Assembly: GCA_002102555.1 (NCBI GenBank)
Contig: MCFL01000048.1
Span: 1 to 64,000 of the forward strand
Reading direction: 5' to 3'
Length of the DNA stretch: 64,000 nucleotides
DNA from: Catenaria anguillulae PL171
Lineage: Eukaryota; Blastocladiomycota; Blastocladiomycetes; Blastocladiales; Catenariaceae
Positions 1 through 10,455 of this stretch are shown in pieces. A program made the translations under genes and the position numbers. Numbering within the stretch: the stretch's first letter is position 1; each line of letters begins with the position of its first letter. The notes beneath the pieces are model-generated. The model saw only the letters and a list, made by a program, of their open reading frames with translations, was not told the DNA's origin and searched no databases.

Positions 1-30
1 TGATGAAAATCTCTGTGGTTTCCTTCCAGA

Positions 31-2048
31 TCCACCGAATTGCCGACTTGAGAACTTGTAATGACATCATGCCCACCACATCCAGCAAACAACCGCCCGC
101 CGTTGGAAAAGCCAATGCGCCAAAAGACTCCGGCACCGTTTTTGCATCGACGCACACGGTTGTGGCCTTGTCCAACCCGGCTATCGCGTCCGTGTCCGCA
201 ACATCATTGCCAAGCGGACGCGTTGCTGTCAATCCAACAGGCTCGTCCTCATCTGCATCCCACTTGGACATTGGACTTGCGCATCGAGCTACGAGCCGGA
301 ACGCTTCTCCCGCCCGGGCCTACGCGCAACCTCCACGCACTGTAGTCCACCTGAATCGACCCGCATCTACCACCGTCATCGACCACCATGTGGCGACCGG
401 CGCCTCATCGTCATCCATTATTGCTGTGAAATCGGCTTCTTCGAGCAGTCGCGCCTCGCTCCACAATCTATCGTCCACGTCTTCTTCTTTGAGTGCAGGG
501 GCGGATTGAGCGGCATCGGCACGTCTGCGCACGGAATGCCCTTGTCGGCATCGCTCGTGTCCACATTTGCAATTCCGATGGCACCCAGTGAGTGGTTAGC
601 ATTGAGTCCCGAGGAGGCAAGGGTGTACGTCAAGGCAGTGGTCAAGGCAGCTGCCACGGATGGAGCAGTTCGAGTGCCTTCCGGGCTGGTCGGGCATGTG
701 TATGATGAAGCAGGGGACAATTCGTCGAAAAGCAAAGCCAAGAAAGGTGCGTGGAAGCGAATCAAGGCAGTGTTTCGGCCATACGACGACAATGATAAGC
801 AGTTTTTAAAGTCACTCAAGGTGCGCTCTTTGCATCTTTATTCCGATCGTGATTGATCGTTGGTTTATGCTGGCGAAACGTGCGAAATGACATTCGCAGT
901 ACCCACCAACATGGATCCCACGCATCTACGCGCTGTTTTGCCTACCTCCAACTGCCCCATCCGGCCCTACTGGCACCCACTTTATCTTTCCACCACCTAC
1001 CCCACTTGTCCCGACCAAAACATCCACATCCAACGCCACCTGGCTCACCGACTACCTCAGCACAACCCCGGCCGACGACGATCCACACCTTGTGCGGATC
1101 CTGCCTTCCAACTTGCCGTTGCACTCGACCCTGTGGCCGCGCCTGCTCCACACGACCCGGCAAATCCACCTGCTGCGCCACTTTACGCGCGCACACCTTG
1201 GGTCGCTCTGGGAACTGACCTATCTGGCAAAGGAAGAAACACTGCTGGCCATGATGATTGCGACCGTGGGTGCGCAACGCCGCAAGTGCGTGCAGCACGT
1301 GCTCGAGGTAGCGCGCGTGCTCGTGGTGGACCGGGGCGTGCCGGCAGTGGTGGTTGCGGGCGAGCTTGTTGCGCACGTGTTTGATGCCAAGTTGGATCGG
1401 GTCGTGGTCGGCAGGTTGAGTGCGTGGATGGTCAGGGTGGTGTGTGGGCGGGTGGCGGGACCCGGGCCCGGGCCAGCTGCAGCCGCCGCGGTCAGGAGAG
1501 CCACGGGCGGCTCGTCCATGGGCGGCGCGCGGACGGGAACCGCGGCAAGTAGTTGCACGAGTGATGGGGCGGCAAGAATCAATACACATGTGCCGCCCAC
1601 GCCGGCTTCAAGCAACGACAATACCAAGCATGACACGTTGCCCACGCAAAACTTGCCGCACTTGACCGACCCGCGATTTGTGGTATCCACAAGCACCCCG
1701 GACGTGAACGGTCCACTTCCGAGTTCTGCCCAGCCCATCGTCACGCAACGCGCATCCAAGGTCGACCTTGTTGAGCGCTCGTGTCAAATGATCGATTTGA
1801 CGCAACTCGGCAGCGATCCGGCGCAGTCGCCAACGGATACGCTGCATGATTCTGGCGCGAGTGTTGGCGGGCGGTATCGAAACACAATCAGCGCGGTAAA
1901 CGGGCGGTCGGTAAGTCACAAGAGCGGGCACCATGGTGAGACTCGGGCAGAGCGTCGAGAGGAGGAAGAGGACGGGATTGAGTGGAAGCGGCGGGGTACA
2001 GCACCCGTGATGAAGGGCGCCAGTCGGCGGGCGAGCCAGGCGGAGTAA
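31..2048 (+). CDS. unrecognised protein, 5' partial, with one clear intron
   Basis: I do not recognise this protein. The window opens inside an intron whose acceptor ends at base 30, so the gene begins upstream. A Ser/Ala-rich stretch reads in one frame to about 490 and must join a second frame by an intron or indel near 425-498 that I could not fix. The second frame runs to 820, where a clean phase-0 intron (821-899, GT...CAG) leads to the long last exon 900-2048. The last exon encodes a hydrophobic, helical-looking segment (about bases 1090-1440) followed by a low-complexity Gly/Pro/Ser tail with many charged residues. The stop is at 2046-2048. No signal peptide or catalytic motif is visible. 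Confidence 0.5.
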
Positions 2049-2193
2049 AGGCTGGATGAATACGTCTATCGAATAGAACACTCAGGGAATAGCAATACAT
2101 TGGTAAGGGAAACTGTCAGTCAGCGGAGCGGGGACGAGTGTATCAAGCAAGTGAAAAGAATATGTACACATTAAGCATTTACAAACGACAACA

Positions 2194-3348
2194 TCATGAA
2201 GAAGCCTGGTCATCCTCCACCTTGCACGTGTATCGATGCAGCTCGCGCACCTTTTTCTTGTTGTGGTCAAGCCCAACAAACAAGTGAAGCTGGCCGTCGG
2301 CCGTGGGCGCAATTGCGAATGCCTCGATCCCTCTCCTTGGCGTCTCCACCACCGTGGTCTTGACTCTGGACATGTCCACCAGCGCAGCCACATTGTCCAC
2401 TTGAGCCGACCCAACCCTGGCCAATTCCATCACGGCGGCAATCCGCTTGTCCAACAAATCCATCTCAATCAGCTCCTGCGCCTTATCAAACACGGCAAAC
2501 AACTGTGATCCAGCCGTCGAATACAGAGCCGACAAATCCTTGCCCGGGCCCGGCGGCCGGATCGCACCTAGATATCGCATCTCGCTGATCTGCGGCTGGC
2601 GTATACTTGCGACGGGATCCGCGAGTGCCGCAGGCACCTGGAACACAAAAATGCGTGCGTCCTCTTGCCGACCCACAAAGAAAAAACCCACATCTGGGTT
2701 TTCTGCATCAGGCACATACGTGAGCGCCTCAATGCCGCCCAGATCATTGAGCACCACGGGACCACCCATGGCGTGTGTCATGGGAAACACGCGCGTGATT
2801 TTGTTGAGCAGTGGATGGAATTCCAGAATGGTTGGCGGCGATTCGACACCCAGGTAGAGGAAATCGGGTCGGGTTGGGATGAGCGTAAGTCCCTCGAGGT
2901 CTGCTCGACGCGGTTCGGACGATACATTGCCATCCTCCTCTTCACCCTCATGGTCACCATCACCATCATGTCGCTTGGCCAGTTTCGGGTCGCCAAAAGC
3001 CACAAGCGTGCTGGGAGCAACGGGCAGCTCGATAAACCACGACCGGAGCAATCTGCCATCAAGCGGCGAGAACTGTGCCAGAGTACCGCCATCCGACACG
3101 ACCCACAGCGACTGCGATGCCGTGTCAAAAACGGCGTCTGAGGGCTCAAACTTGTGCGGAAGAGACGTGAACTGAAACTTGGCTGCGGGATGTTTAAGGC
3201 AGTTGCGGATGAGGTTGAGCGGGGTAGGTGGTGCGAGTGAGTTTGCGAGTGGGAGCTGGCGGGCATGGAGAGTCGGCACGGTGACGAGGATAAGGGTCAT
3301 GGCCGCAAGGAGGAGGGTTGCGGGTACGGTTGTTGTTTGCCTCGACAT
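2194..3348 (-). CDS. secreted beta-propeller-like protein (SdiA-regulated/phytase-like type)
   Basis: The predicted protein has 384 residues and starts at the ATG at 3348, chosen because it is followed directly by a signal peptide (a hydrophobic core ending near LHARQLP). The mature part has repeated short beta-strand blocks such as LWVVSDGGTLAQFSPLDGR, ADLEGLTLIPTRPDFLYLG and RGIEAFAIAPTADGQLHLF. These resemble the repeats of secreted SdiA-regulated or esterase-like phytase propellers, in which a 'LEGLT' block precedes a strand. A short acidic/His insertion lies near residue 120. It is divergently oriented from the small gene at 3650, with a 301-bp shared upstream region. The fold is an inference from repeat pattern only; substrate and activity are unknown. 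Confidence 0.6.
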   Translation of the reverse strand: MSRQTTTVPATLLLAAMTLILVTVPTLHARQLPLANSLAPPTPLNLIRNCLKHPAAKFQFTSLPHKFEPSDAVFDTASQSLWVVSDGGTLAQFSPLDGRLLRSWFIELPVAPSTLVAFGDPKLAKRHDGDGDHEGEEEDGNVSSEPRRADLEGLTLIPTRPDFLYLGVESPPTILEFHPLLNKITRVFPMTHAMGGPVVLNDLGGIEALTYVPDAENPDVGFFFVGRQEDARIFVFQVPAALADPVASIRQPQISEMRYLGAIRPPGPGKDLSALYSTAGSQLFAVFDKAQELIEMDLLDKRIAAVMELARVGSAQVDNVAALVDMSRVKTTVVETPRRGIEAFAIAPTADGQLHLFVGLDHNKKKVRELHRYTCKVEDDQASS

Positions 3349-3649
3349 TGACTCTGATCGGTGCTGCTGAAGGATTGGTCGACGCGGACGAGGCCGGCAG
3401 CAGCGGCCGGAAATCATGTCGGGCATGGGGCTGACAGCTCCAGTGCAAGTCCATGATGATTGCAATGAGTTTGCGTGTTTTACAAATACATAGTATGACT
3501 TGTGAGTGTGAGTGCGATTGACACGTCGTGTTGTTGCCATTTCAGTTGCAGTGTCGATATCGATGCCAATGGGGCCGTCGTCCTCTGACGCTCTCTGTCC
3601 AAACCTTGAATGAAAATTCGAAGTTGTTTTGTATTCCCAGTCAATCACA

Positions 3650-4060
3650 ATGAGTGCCCGCCCGCTGTACCACCGCTTTGACGTGCTCGTCTCGCGCCGC
3701 TTCGACATTGCCCTCGCCGTCTCGGCCGCCACCCTGGGCTACCTGAGCCACGAGCGGGACGCCTACCCGAAACCCAACGAGCGCCTGGTCCCTCTCCTCA
3801 AGCAGCATGTGCATCGCGAGTACCCTGCCACGGCCCAGTACTGGGATCAAGCAGAGCAAGTCGTGGAGCGGGCAAGGGCATGGTTCCCGTCATGGCCCTC
3901 GGTTCCGTCTCCGTCTCTGCCGTCGCCGGCCGTAAGTCATAGTGGAGATGTGGACAAGTTCAAGCTGAGCGGCAGTGGTGCAGCAGCCAACAGCGAAGAT
4001 TCGGAGGAGCAGGCATTGCAGCAGTGGATGGCTCAGTTGGGAGCAGATGACAGAAAGTGA
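3650..4060 (+). CDS. small protein with N-terminal hydrophobic helix, function unknown
   Basis: This is an intact single-exon frame of 136 residues starting at the first ATG after a run of upstream stops. The N-terminus is basic and followed by an Ala-rich hydrophobic stretch (FDIALAVSAATLGYLSHE), which would suit a mitochondrial or membrane anchor. The middle is helical and amphipathic, and the C-terminus is acidic/Ser-rich and ends in a short helix (EEQALQQWMAQLGADD). Size and layout are reminiscent of small mitochondrial inner-membrane proteins such as MICOS subunits, but no family signature is visible, so no function is assigned. Confidence 0.5.
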   Translation: MSARPLYHRFDVLVSRRFDIALAVSAATLGYLSHERDAYPKPNERLVPLLKQHVHREYPATAQYWDQAEQVVERARAWFPSWPSVPSPSLPSPAVSHSGDVDKFKLSGSGAAANSEDSEEQALQQWMAQLGADDRK

Positions 4061-4222
4061 TATTTATATCATATACACCTTACTTACTCTTGAACACAGT
4101 TCACTCAACGTAGAAGCGGCTTCCTTATTGCTTGGACACGGCAGCTTCAATGGCCAGGGGTACTGCATACAATGTCACAAATTGTACGTTAGCATCCCAC
4201 ATGGACCTCCAAAAAGAATAAA

Positions 4223-4369
4223 TATTGTCAATTTCGCGTAAAGCTGAACACGGGTTCGACGAGGATTTGCAGGCGCGTGATGTCTACGAGTTCATTTAAT
4301 CATGTTCAGGGGGGTGCTGTAGAACTCACTCGTAGAACCTGTGTTCAGTTTTACGCGAAATTGGCAATA
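4223..4369. mobile_element. short TA-flanked inverted-repeat element (MITE-like)
   Basis: Two 41-base arms, 4223-4263 and 4329-4369, are reverse complements at 37 of 41 positions and are separated by a 65-base loop. The outermost bases of both arms read TA, as expected if a Tc1/mariner-type element inserted at TA and duplicated it (element 4225-4367). It contains no coding sequence, so it would be non-autonomous. It lies between the 3' ends of two convergent genes and could form a long hairpin in read-through RNA. A non-mobile hairpin is the alternative. Confidence 0.55.
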
Positions 4370-4410
4370 GCAGGGGCAAAGTCAAGGCGACTGGGCTCAA
4401 TCTCATTAAA

Positions 4411-4644
4411 TCAGATTTTTTGCTGGCCACACAGGAGTAGGCCTTGACAAGAAGGAGTATCATCATTGCCCATGTCGGCTGTTGCGGCGACCAAGATCCA
4501 GATCCAGAGCCAGATACAATAGCAAGTGACGAGCATACCAAACCGCAGGGCAGCAACGGCAACGACAAACTGCAGTGCCGTGGCAACAACCTTGGCGCGA
4601 GACGCAGCAATCTCTTCGGCCGTCGGGGGGCGGGGCATGAACAT
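4411..4644 (-). CDS. TOM5: Tom5-like small outer mitochondrial membrane protein
   Basis: Tom5 is a tail-anchored subunit of the TOM preprotein import pore. The first 35 residues from the ATG at 4644 have the family layout: a short Met-Phe N-terminus, Pro residues, a PTAEEIAASRAK helix, then a hydrophobic helix ending VAALRF. A GTATGC donor follows directly after 'LRFG' (about 4535). The most likely structure is therefore a short second exon after an acceptor near 4422-4442; unspliced, the frame runs to a stop at 4411 as a 77-residue protein. Two acceptors give different short C-termini and I cannot choose between them. Size (about 45-50 residues spliced) fits Tom5, but similarity is short and low-complexity. 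Confidence 0.45.
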   Translation of the reverse strand: MFMPRPPTAEEIAASRAKVVATALQFVVAVAALRFGMLVTCYCIWLWIWILVAATADMGNDDTPSCQGLLLCGQQKI

Positions 4645-5029
4645 TTTGGTGGTGATGCTGGTGGTACAGGTGGTTTTGAGCGCTTGAAGGGTTGCAAGTA
4701 ATATGTATGATAATCAGCTTGAGCGGAGATCGGTTTGTGCAACTCGAGGAGTCCTCTTGATGTTTGTCTGTTGCTTGGCCTGAAAGCACCGACCGCCAGA
4801 TCGGGGTGCCCCGCCATGTCCCGCCGATCTGCCGAATCCATCGCCGATCTTCAGATGACTCCATACGGACGTGATCAGCCACACTGATCGCGTCATGGCA
4901 GCTTGGTTTGTCCTCATCAGTGTGGCCGGTAGGTACTGATCCTCACGGCGAGCTCAGTCACATTTTCACAGTCATGGCTCTTTGACACACTTACTTGCCA
5001 TACCGTATCGTACGTCGTCACCAAGAACA

Positions 5030-6127
5030 ATGTCGGCCCACGCCAAGCCCATCACTCACATTGCCCTAATCGGCCCGGGCCTCGTCGGCACCGCCGTCCT
5101 GCGCCAACTCACGGCCTCCCCTTCCCTCGCCTCGCGCTTCTGCATCGTCGCCATTGCAAACTCCAAGCTCATGGCCCTCGGCACCACGCTGTCGCCGGAG
5201 TCTGGCCTGCCGCTCACCCAGGCCAATGCCCAGCCCGTCCACCTCGATACCCTCACGGCGCACCTCGCGCCTTCTCCAACCCGACCGTGGTTGACTGCAC
5301 CGCGCACGACGCCATCCCACAACACTACCCGACCTGGCTCGCAAAGGGCATCAATGTCGTTACCCCAAACAAAAGGGCTTTTCTGCTTCGGCCGACCTCT
5401 ACAATGCCATTCGCGCCTCTGCCCGCGCACCCACGGGCACCGCCGCGCCATCGGCCGGCACTGCTGGTCTCGTGTATCACGAATCCACCGTGGGTGCAGG
5501 GCTCCCACTGCTTTCCACCATCTCGGACCTGATGCGCACTGGCGATGACATTGTGGCATTGAAGGCGTGCTCAGTGGCACACTTAGCTACCTGTTCAACG
5601 AGTTTGCGCGTGGCAATGACACTTTTTCCGCCATTGTCGCCAAGGCAAAGAGCTTGGGGTACACGGAACCCGATCCGCGCGAAGATTGCAACGGCCAAGA
5701 CGTTGGTCGTAAAGTTCTGATTCTCGCGCGTGCCGCGGGCGTGCCCGCAAACTTGTTTTCGCTGGCCACGCTCCCCATTCACAATTTGGTTCCCGAACCG
5801 TTGCGTGCCCTCGCATCGGCCGACGAGTTTATGCGTGCGCTGCCCGCGTTCGACGACCAGTTCACGCAGCTCAATGCAAAGGCCAAAGCCAATGGTGCCG
5901 TGTTGCGGTACGTTGGCTTTGTCGATGTCAAGGCCAACAAGGCAGGTGTTGAGTTGCGGGAGGTGGCACTGGATCATCCGTTGGCCGGGTTGAGGGGCGC
6001 TGACAACTTGGTCAGGATTGTCACAAGGCGGTTCCCGAACGGCATTGTGGTGCAGGGCGCAGGCGCGGGAGACGAGGTGACTGCGTTTGGCGTCGTGGCC
6101 GATTTGGAGAGGGTGCATTGGCAGCAA
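5030..6127 (+). CDS. HOM6: homoserine dehydrogenase (three single-base frameshifts)
   Basis: This enzyme reduces aspartate semialdehyde to homoserine with NAD(P)H, the branch point to threonine and methionine in the cytosol. The start at 5030 precedes the nucleotide-binding motif IALIGPGLVG. Conserved blocks follow in order: VVDCTAHDAI, INVVTPNK, YHESTVGAGLPLL, GVLSGTLSYLFNEF and the signature YTEPDPREDCNGQDVGRK with its catalytic Asp and Lys. These blocks lie in three frames. Each switch is explained by one missing base in a short run: CC at 5270-5271, AAAA at 5371-5374 and the C at 5557. Restoring the frame gives about 366 residues, the normal family length. With all signature residues kept, sequencing error is more likely than a pseudogene. 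Confidence 0.88.
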
Positions 6128-6198
6128 TGAGGTTGTTCATTGTTTTGTATACATGTAAATTTGTTCGCAAACGCATTTAGAATGCTTTCGGTTTATCG

Positions 6199-6777
6199 TC
6201 AAGGGGACTTGGCTGAAGAAGATGCTTGGAGGGCAACGCTCAGTCGAGCTTTCGAAGATGCGGCCGCCACGAGAGATTCGAGCACTGCCCATATCAAGAC
6301 CATCGTCAGGACACGATGGATCAAGCTGACACAAGAAATGGCTCTCAACATACCATTGGAAAACCCGCTTTGGGCCGCTCGGAGCCGTGGATTCGGCAGC
6401 GCTCCATACCAATACAACGGATCCTTTGTACCCACTGCCGCCTTTACCTCTGCCTCTGCCTCTGCCTCTGCCGGATCCATTTCGCCCGCCGCCGCACCCG
6501 TCGAGAAGGACGCTGGCGGGGGTCCCGAAACAATCACCAGTCCAGCCTCGGACGCATCGCTCTTCACATGCACCCTGGCGCGCATCCGATAATCGTAGCT
6601 GATGGGCGACAGGCGTGGGCCAACCGCCATACGTGCTTGTGCCAAGTCAAATTGAGCTGATTGAAGCTGTTTGGCCGCCACGGCAAGCAGGTCGAGCATT
6701 TGCTGGTACTCGTCCAGGGCCACAATCAGGGCAGAGTCGGCGGCAGACGTGCCGGGTTGCGAGTTGCTTGAGGTCAT
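6199..6777 (-). CDS. VMA22: V-ATPase assembly factor Vma22/CCDC115-like
   Basis: Vma22/CCDC115 is an ER chaperone needed to assemble the membrane sector of the vacuolar ATPase. The 192-residue single-exon frame shows the two conserved ends of the family. The N-terminal helical hairpin is LDEYQQMLDLLAVAAKQLQS followed by FDLAQARMAVG. The C-terminal block is DPLYWYGALPNPRLRAAQ followed by SGF, matching the family's D-P-L-x-W-F-G...L-R-x-A-Q pattern. An acidic/Ala repeat lies between them. The gene is convergent with homoserine dehydrogenase, whose stop is only 71 bp away. There is no signal peptide, as usual for this family. Confidence 0.75.
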   Translation of the reverse strand: MTSSNSQPGTSAADSALIVALDEYQQMLDLLAVAAKQLQSAQFDLAQARMAVGPRLSPISYDYRMRARVHVKSDASEAGLVIVSGPPPASFSTGAAAGEMDPAEAEAEAEVKAAVGTKDPLYWYGALPNPRLRAAQSGFSNGMLRAISCVSLIHRVLTMVLIWAVLESLVAAASSKARLSVALQASSSAKSP

Positions 6778-7075
6778 TTTGGGCTTGCTTGTGCATGATC
6801 ATTGGGCAATGTTGCACAACGAATAACGTCTAGGTCACATGTGTCGTTCCTCAACAACATCGATCGCGACCAACCGTGTTGTTCTCATGCTTGCGCCGCT
6901 TCTGTTCGCAGTTCTGGATTTGGGCTCGCAAACCACGACCCATCAGACCCAAATCGATCCAGAACACTTGACCACTCTTTCCCCCTGCCATACATAGATC
7001 GCCAATGCCCCTATCACCTTGCACTTGTCCATGCCATTCTGACATCCACCCACCTGCACACACCCCGACATCATC

Positions 7076-8404
7076 ATGCACGACCACGTCGACCACAACC
7101 GCAAAGTCCGCACCTCATCGCCAGCCAAGGCTGCGCTGAAAACGGGTCTGTCGCTGGTCTTTGTTGCAACCCTGTCGGCGCAATCCGCAAACGCCATCTT
7201 CCCCATCTTTATCATTGCCGCGAAAATCGCGGCCAAGTTTGCCATCAAGGCCGCGGCAAAGCTTGCCATCAAAGCCGCGGCAAAGGCAGCGCAAAGGCGG
7301 CGGCAAAGGGAATCGCCAAGGCCGCAGCAAAGGGGATTGCCAAGGCAGCTGCAAAGAAGGCTGCAAAGCTGGCAGCGAAAAAAGCGGCAAAGGCCCTTGC
7401 AAAGAAGGCTGCAAAGGTACACATGTTGACGCTCTGACCTGCACTCGATCTTCTTGGTGCTGCAAAACTGAATGATTATGTGCGACTCCTGTGGGCAGTC
7501 GATTGCCAAAAAGGCGGCCAAGAACGTAGCCAAAAAGGCCGCAAAGAAAGTTGCCAAGAAGGCCAGCAAAAAGGTCGCAAAGAAGGTCGGCAAGAAAGTT
7601 GCAAAGAAGGCCAGCAAAAAGGCAAAGCAGCAAGTAAAGAAGCAGATCAAGAAACAGGTTAAAAAGAAACTCAAGGAGAAACTCGAGGAACGAAAGCAAA
7701 AGAGCGAAGGTGAAGAGGGCGGCCAGGAAGGGGGCGAACAGGTCGGGGAACAACAGCCTGAGGAACCCGTGGATGAGACGCCGGCCCCTCAAGAACCAGC
7801 AAAGCCAGCTGTTGCAGAGCCGCAGCAAAGTGTGTTGCCTCCTCCACCTCCGTCTCAGCATTCGTCGTATCCTGTTGGCCAGGTCACGTACCAGCAGCAG
7901 CCTTACCCGACTCAATCGCTAGGGGCAGGCGCGCCAGCTTACCCGTCACCATACGCCGGGTCGTCCTACGGAGCTCCAGTCTCACCGTATCAGCAATTCC
8001 CAATGTCCCAGTATCAATTCAGCAGTGGCGGTCCCATGTTCACGCAATCCGCCTTTGATTCCAACTACGCGAATCCCAACGCGATTACCAACTATGGTGG
8101 TGTCTCACCCTACCTCTCTTCCGCCGCATACTCGTACAATTCTCAAGATGCGGTAATGGCTGCCAACGGACTGTGCCCATGCCCGTGTGCTGCCTCATCG
8201 CCTGCTCCGTCAGGATACAACTATCACGACGCGTCTCTGTACGCACAAGATTACGAGCGCCCGATCCGTCGCCGACAGGGTGGCAGCCTTGCGCCGATTA
8301 CCGTTGTCAACATGGACAGCTATGGATCTTTGAGCGAGGCCATGTCGGCCATGAATGCTTACAATTTGCCCTTGGCGAATGTGCAAACGATCCAAGGCTA
8401 CTGA
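7076..8404 (+). CDS. cluster paralogue A: secreted lysine/alanine-repeat protein with Cys motif
   Basis: First of five tandem paralogues of unknown function. Exon 1 is 7076-7416, a phase-0 intron of 82 nt follows, and exon 2 is 7499-8404; about 415 residues. A signal peptide (LSLVFVATLSAQSANA, then IFPIF) precedes roughly 110 residues of near-uninterrupted Ala-Ala-Lys type repeats such as GIAKAAAKGIAKAAAKKAAK, strongly cationic and helix-prone. Then come an acidic Glu/Gly linker, a Pro/Gln/Tyr/Ser-rich region and the Cys motif GLCPCPC. The C-terminus (SEAMSAMNAYNLP...IQGY) resembles that of B. One base is missing near 7287-7291 in exon 1; the Ala-Lys repeat continues in the new frame. No catalytic motif is visible, so a structural, adhesive or membrane-active extracellular role is only a guess. 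Confidence 0.8.
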
Positions 8405-8849
8405 GTGCCGAAAAGGAATGATTGATCGGATGGAGTTTCTCCTTCGTTGAAAGGTTTAGAGCTTGAGGCACCGCGGTAATGCGAATGTCTCTTTTGGTAT
8501 CCGGCCTGTTAGAAGCTTATGGAATACATAGAGCCTGCGGTGGTTGACATGTTGAACTGGATTGACACGAGGTGTCACTCATGACGCGTTCAGTCGGGAA
8601 CTGACGTTGCACTTTCGGGACGTCGCATGACGTTGACAAACGGCCGCATCACCCTCCCAGTCATTCTCACGCATGCCCTGTCGATTTCTTGACTAGAATT
8701 TGCACTTCCTGCATCCGCCCAGCGCATTTCGTGGACGCTCTTTGCAAGTACACTCGTAGACACTCGCATAGAAGCAACACAGTCGGCATCTCTAACCCGC
8801 GTCCTCCACAACCTTGGAATTCTCTGCTACCTCGTTCCATCCATCCAAC
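8405..8849 (+). other. intergenic, A to B
   Basis: Spacer between two tandem paralogues. It would hold the 3' end of A and the promoter of B. I see no further gene, tandem repeat or inverted repeat in it. Confidence 0.5.
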
Positions 8850-9990
8850 ATGTTCGGATCCAAGCGCACGACAGTTGCTTCTTCCGCGTTCAAGACCACG
8901 CTCTCGATCGTCCTCGTTGCCACGCTGGCCGCGCAGTCTGCGAACGCGCTCTTCCCGCTGCTGGCCATCGGTGCAAAGTTTGCCGTGAAGGCTGGTGCAA
9001 AGGCAGCTCTCAAGGCCGGAGCTAAAGCAGCTGCAAAGAAAGCTGCCAAGGTTTGATCTTTCCTTGCCCTGCTCGACTGCTTCGTCCAGATTCATTGACG
9101 ACAATCTGAATGCCAAATTGTAGTCGGTTGCGAAACGCGCTGCTTCTCAGGTTGCCAAGCGTGCGGGCAAGAAAGTTGCGCAAAAGGCTGGGCGCAAGGT
9201 TGCTCAAAAGGCTGGGCGCAAGGTCATGCAAAAGGGTCGCAGCAAGGTCATGCAAAAGGTCAAGCAGCAGGGCAAAAAGATGCTCAAGCAAAAGAGTCAA
9301 GGCGAAGAGGGCGGCCAGCAAGGCGGCGAAGAGGCGCCCGCTCAAGGTGGAGGCGAAGGGGCTCCTGCCGAGGCTCCACCGGCACCCGTCGATGCGCCCA
9401 TGCAGCCACAACAACAGCAACAACAATTTGGTGCACCTCAGCAGCCGCAGTTTGGCATGCCGCAGCCGCATCCTCAAGCGTTTGGCGGTCAAGTCGGATT
9501 CCAAGGACAGCCACAACCGTTCCCGACCATGCCCGGGATGCCCGCACCTGGCGCGTTCCCATCCCCTCAAGCCGGATTTGCGTTTGGCGGCGGATTCCCA
9601 CAGCAGCAGCCCATTCCATTCGGTGGCCAGACTCAATTCAACCCCGCCTTGGGCGTTCCCTCGCCATTTGCTGCCGGTGGTGGCGTCGCACCGTTCACGG
9701 CGCCTGGCGCATTCAACCCTCAGTTTGGCACGAACGCGCCCATGTCGGTCGGCGGGCAATGCTACTGTCCGTGTGGGTCTGCGTCCAACGTCCAACCTCC
9801 AATGCCGCAGCAGCAGTCGTGCCCGATGAGTCGTCGTCGTCGTCGTGTGGCTCGTCGCGCACCCCGTCGCCCGGCGATTCGCTTGATCAACTTGGGTGAC
9901 GCAGAGTCCGTCAATGCGGCTCTGGAGGCAGCCGGAATGCAGTTGCCCATGTCGGTTGTGAACCAAGTTCAGGGGATCGATGGATATTAG
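8850..9990 (+). CDS. cluster paralogue B: secreted lysine/arginine-rich protein with Cys motif
   Basis: Closest relative of A. Exons 8850-9050 and 9124-9990 are separated by a 73-nt phase-0 intron at the same point as in A, between an Ala-Ala-Lys unit and a Ser-Val-Ala-Lys start. The 355-residue product is intact. Its signal peptide is LSIVLVATLAAQSANA followed by LFPLL, nearly the same as in A. The cationic segment reads GAKAALKAGAKAAAKKAAK, then repeats of the type KVAQKAGRKVAQKAGRKVMQ. An acidic Gly/Glu linker, a Pro/Gln/Phe/Gly-rich region, the motif GQCYCPCGS, an Arg-run (SRRRRRVARR) and a C-terminus ending VQGIDGY follow. The motif and ending tie A to B, and the Cys motif ties both to C and D. 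Confidence 0.85.
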
Positions 9991-10455
9991 GAGGAGGAGG
10001 TCAGATGTAGTCAAGATGATGGGGTAAATATTGGATGTTGTCCCGGCCACCTTTTGTGCTTGATAATTGTTCCTCTTCCTATCCAGTCGCTAGTTGTAAA
10101 TGCCCTCTTCCGACCTTACAATTTATGATACAATATTCATAGACTTACCTAATTCTCTATCTTGTTGCTGAGTGGCAAGTTGGACACGTCACTCACTCAG
10201 GGTCTTTCCCATGGCACACTCGCCTCCCATGCCATGCGATTGTACTTGTGTAACCCATTCCGGCACCCCGACAGTACTCTCTCCTCTTCGCGCAATCACC
10301 TCCTCGGACTATTTTTCCTGCCATCGCAACCATCCTCTCGATTCGCGATTCCCGCTGCCGAGAGTCACCGTCGTCATACACCTGCACACCCAAGCACACG
10401 TGTTTCATGCCACCATTGTACGGAAAAACCGATCACGCTTGCGCCATTCGTCACC
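9991..10455 (+). other. intergenic, B to C
   Basis: Spacer between paralogues B and C, AT-richer just after the B stop. No additional coding potential or repeat structure is seen. Confidence 0.5.

Noticed and set aside
5030-6127. Programmed frameshifting in homoserine dehydrogenase
   Set aside because: Three shifts at unrelated sequences in one gene, with the same type of error in many other genes, fit missing bases in the consensus far better than a translational mechanism.
5030-6127. Homoserine dehydrogenase as a pseudogene
   Set aside because: All signature and catalytic residues are intact on both sides of each shift and no premature stop or substitution in the motifs was found.
7240-7660. 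CRISPR-like or satellite repeat in the Ala-Lys coding region
   Set aside because: The period follows codons for Ala and Lys, copies vary at synonymous positions, and there are no spacers of constant length; it is a protein-coding repeat.
9022-10050. 342-codon minus-strand frame antisense to paralogue B
   Set aside because: Mirrors the Pro/Gln-rich plus-strand coding sequence; the plus frame has a signal peptide, splice sites and paralogues, while the minus frame is Arg/Leu/His low complexity.
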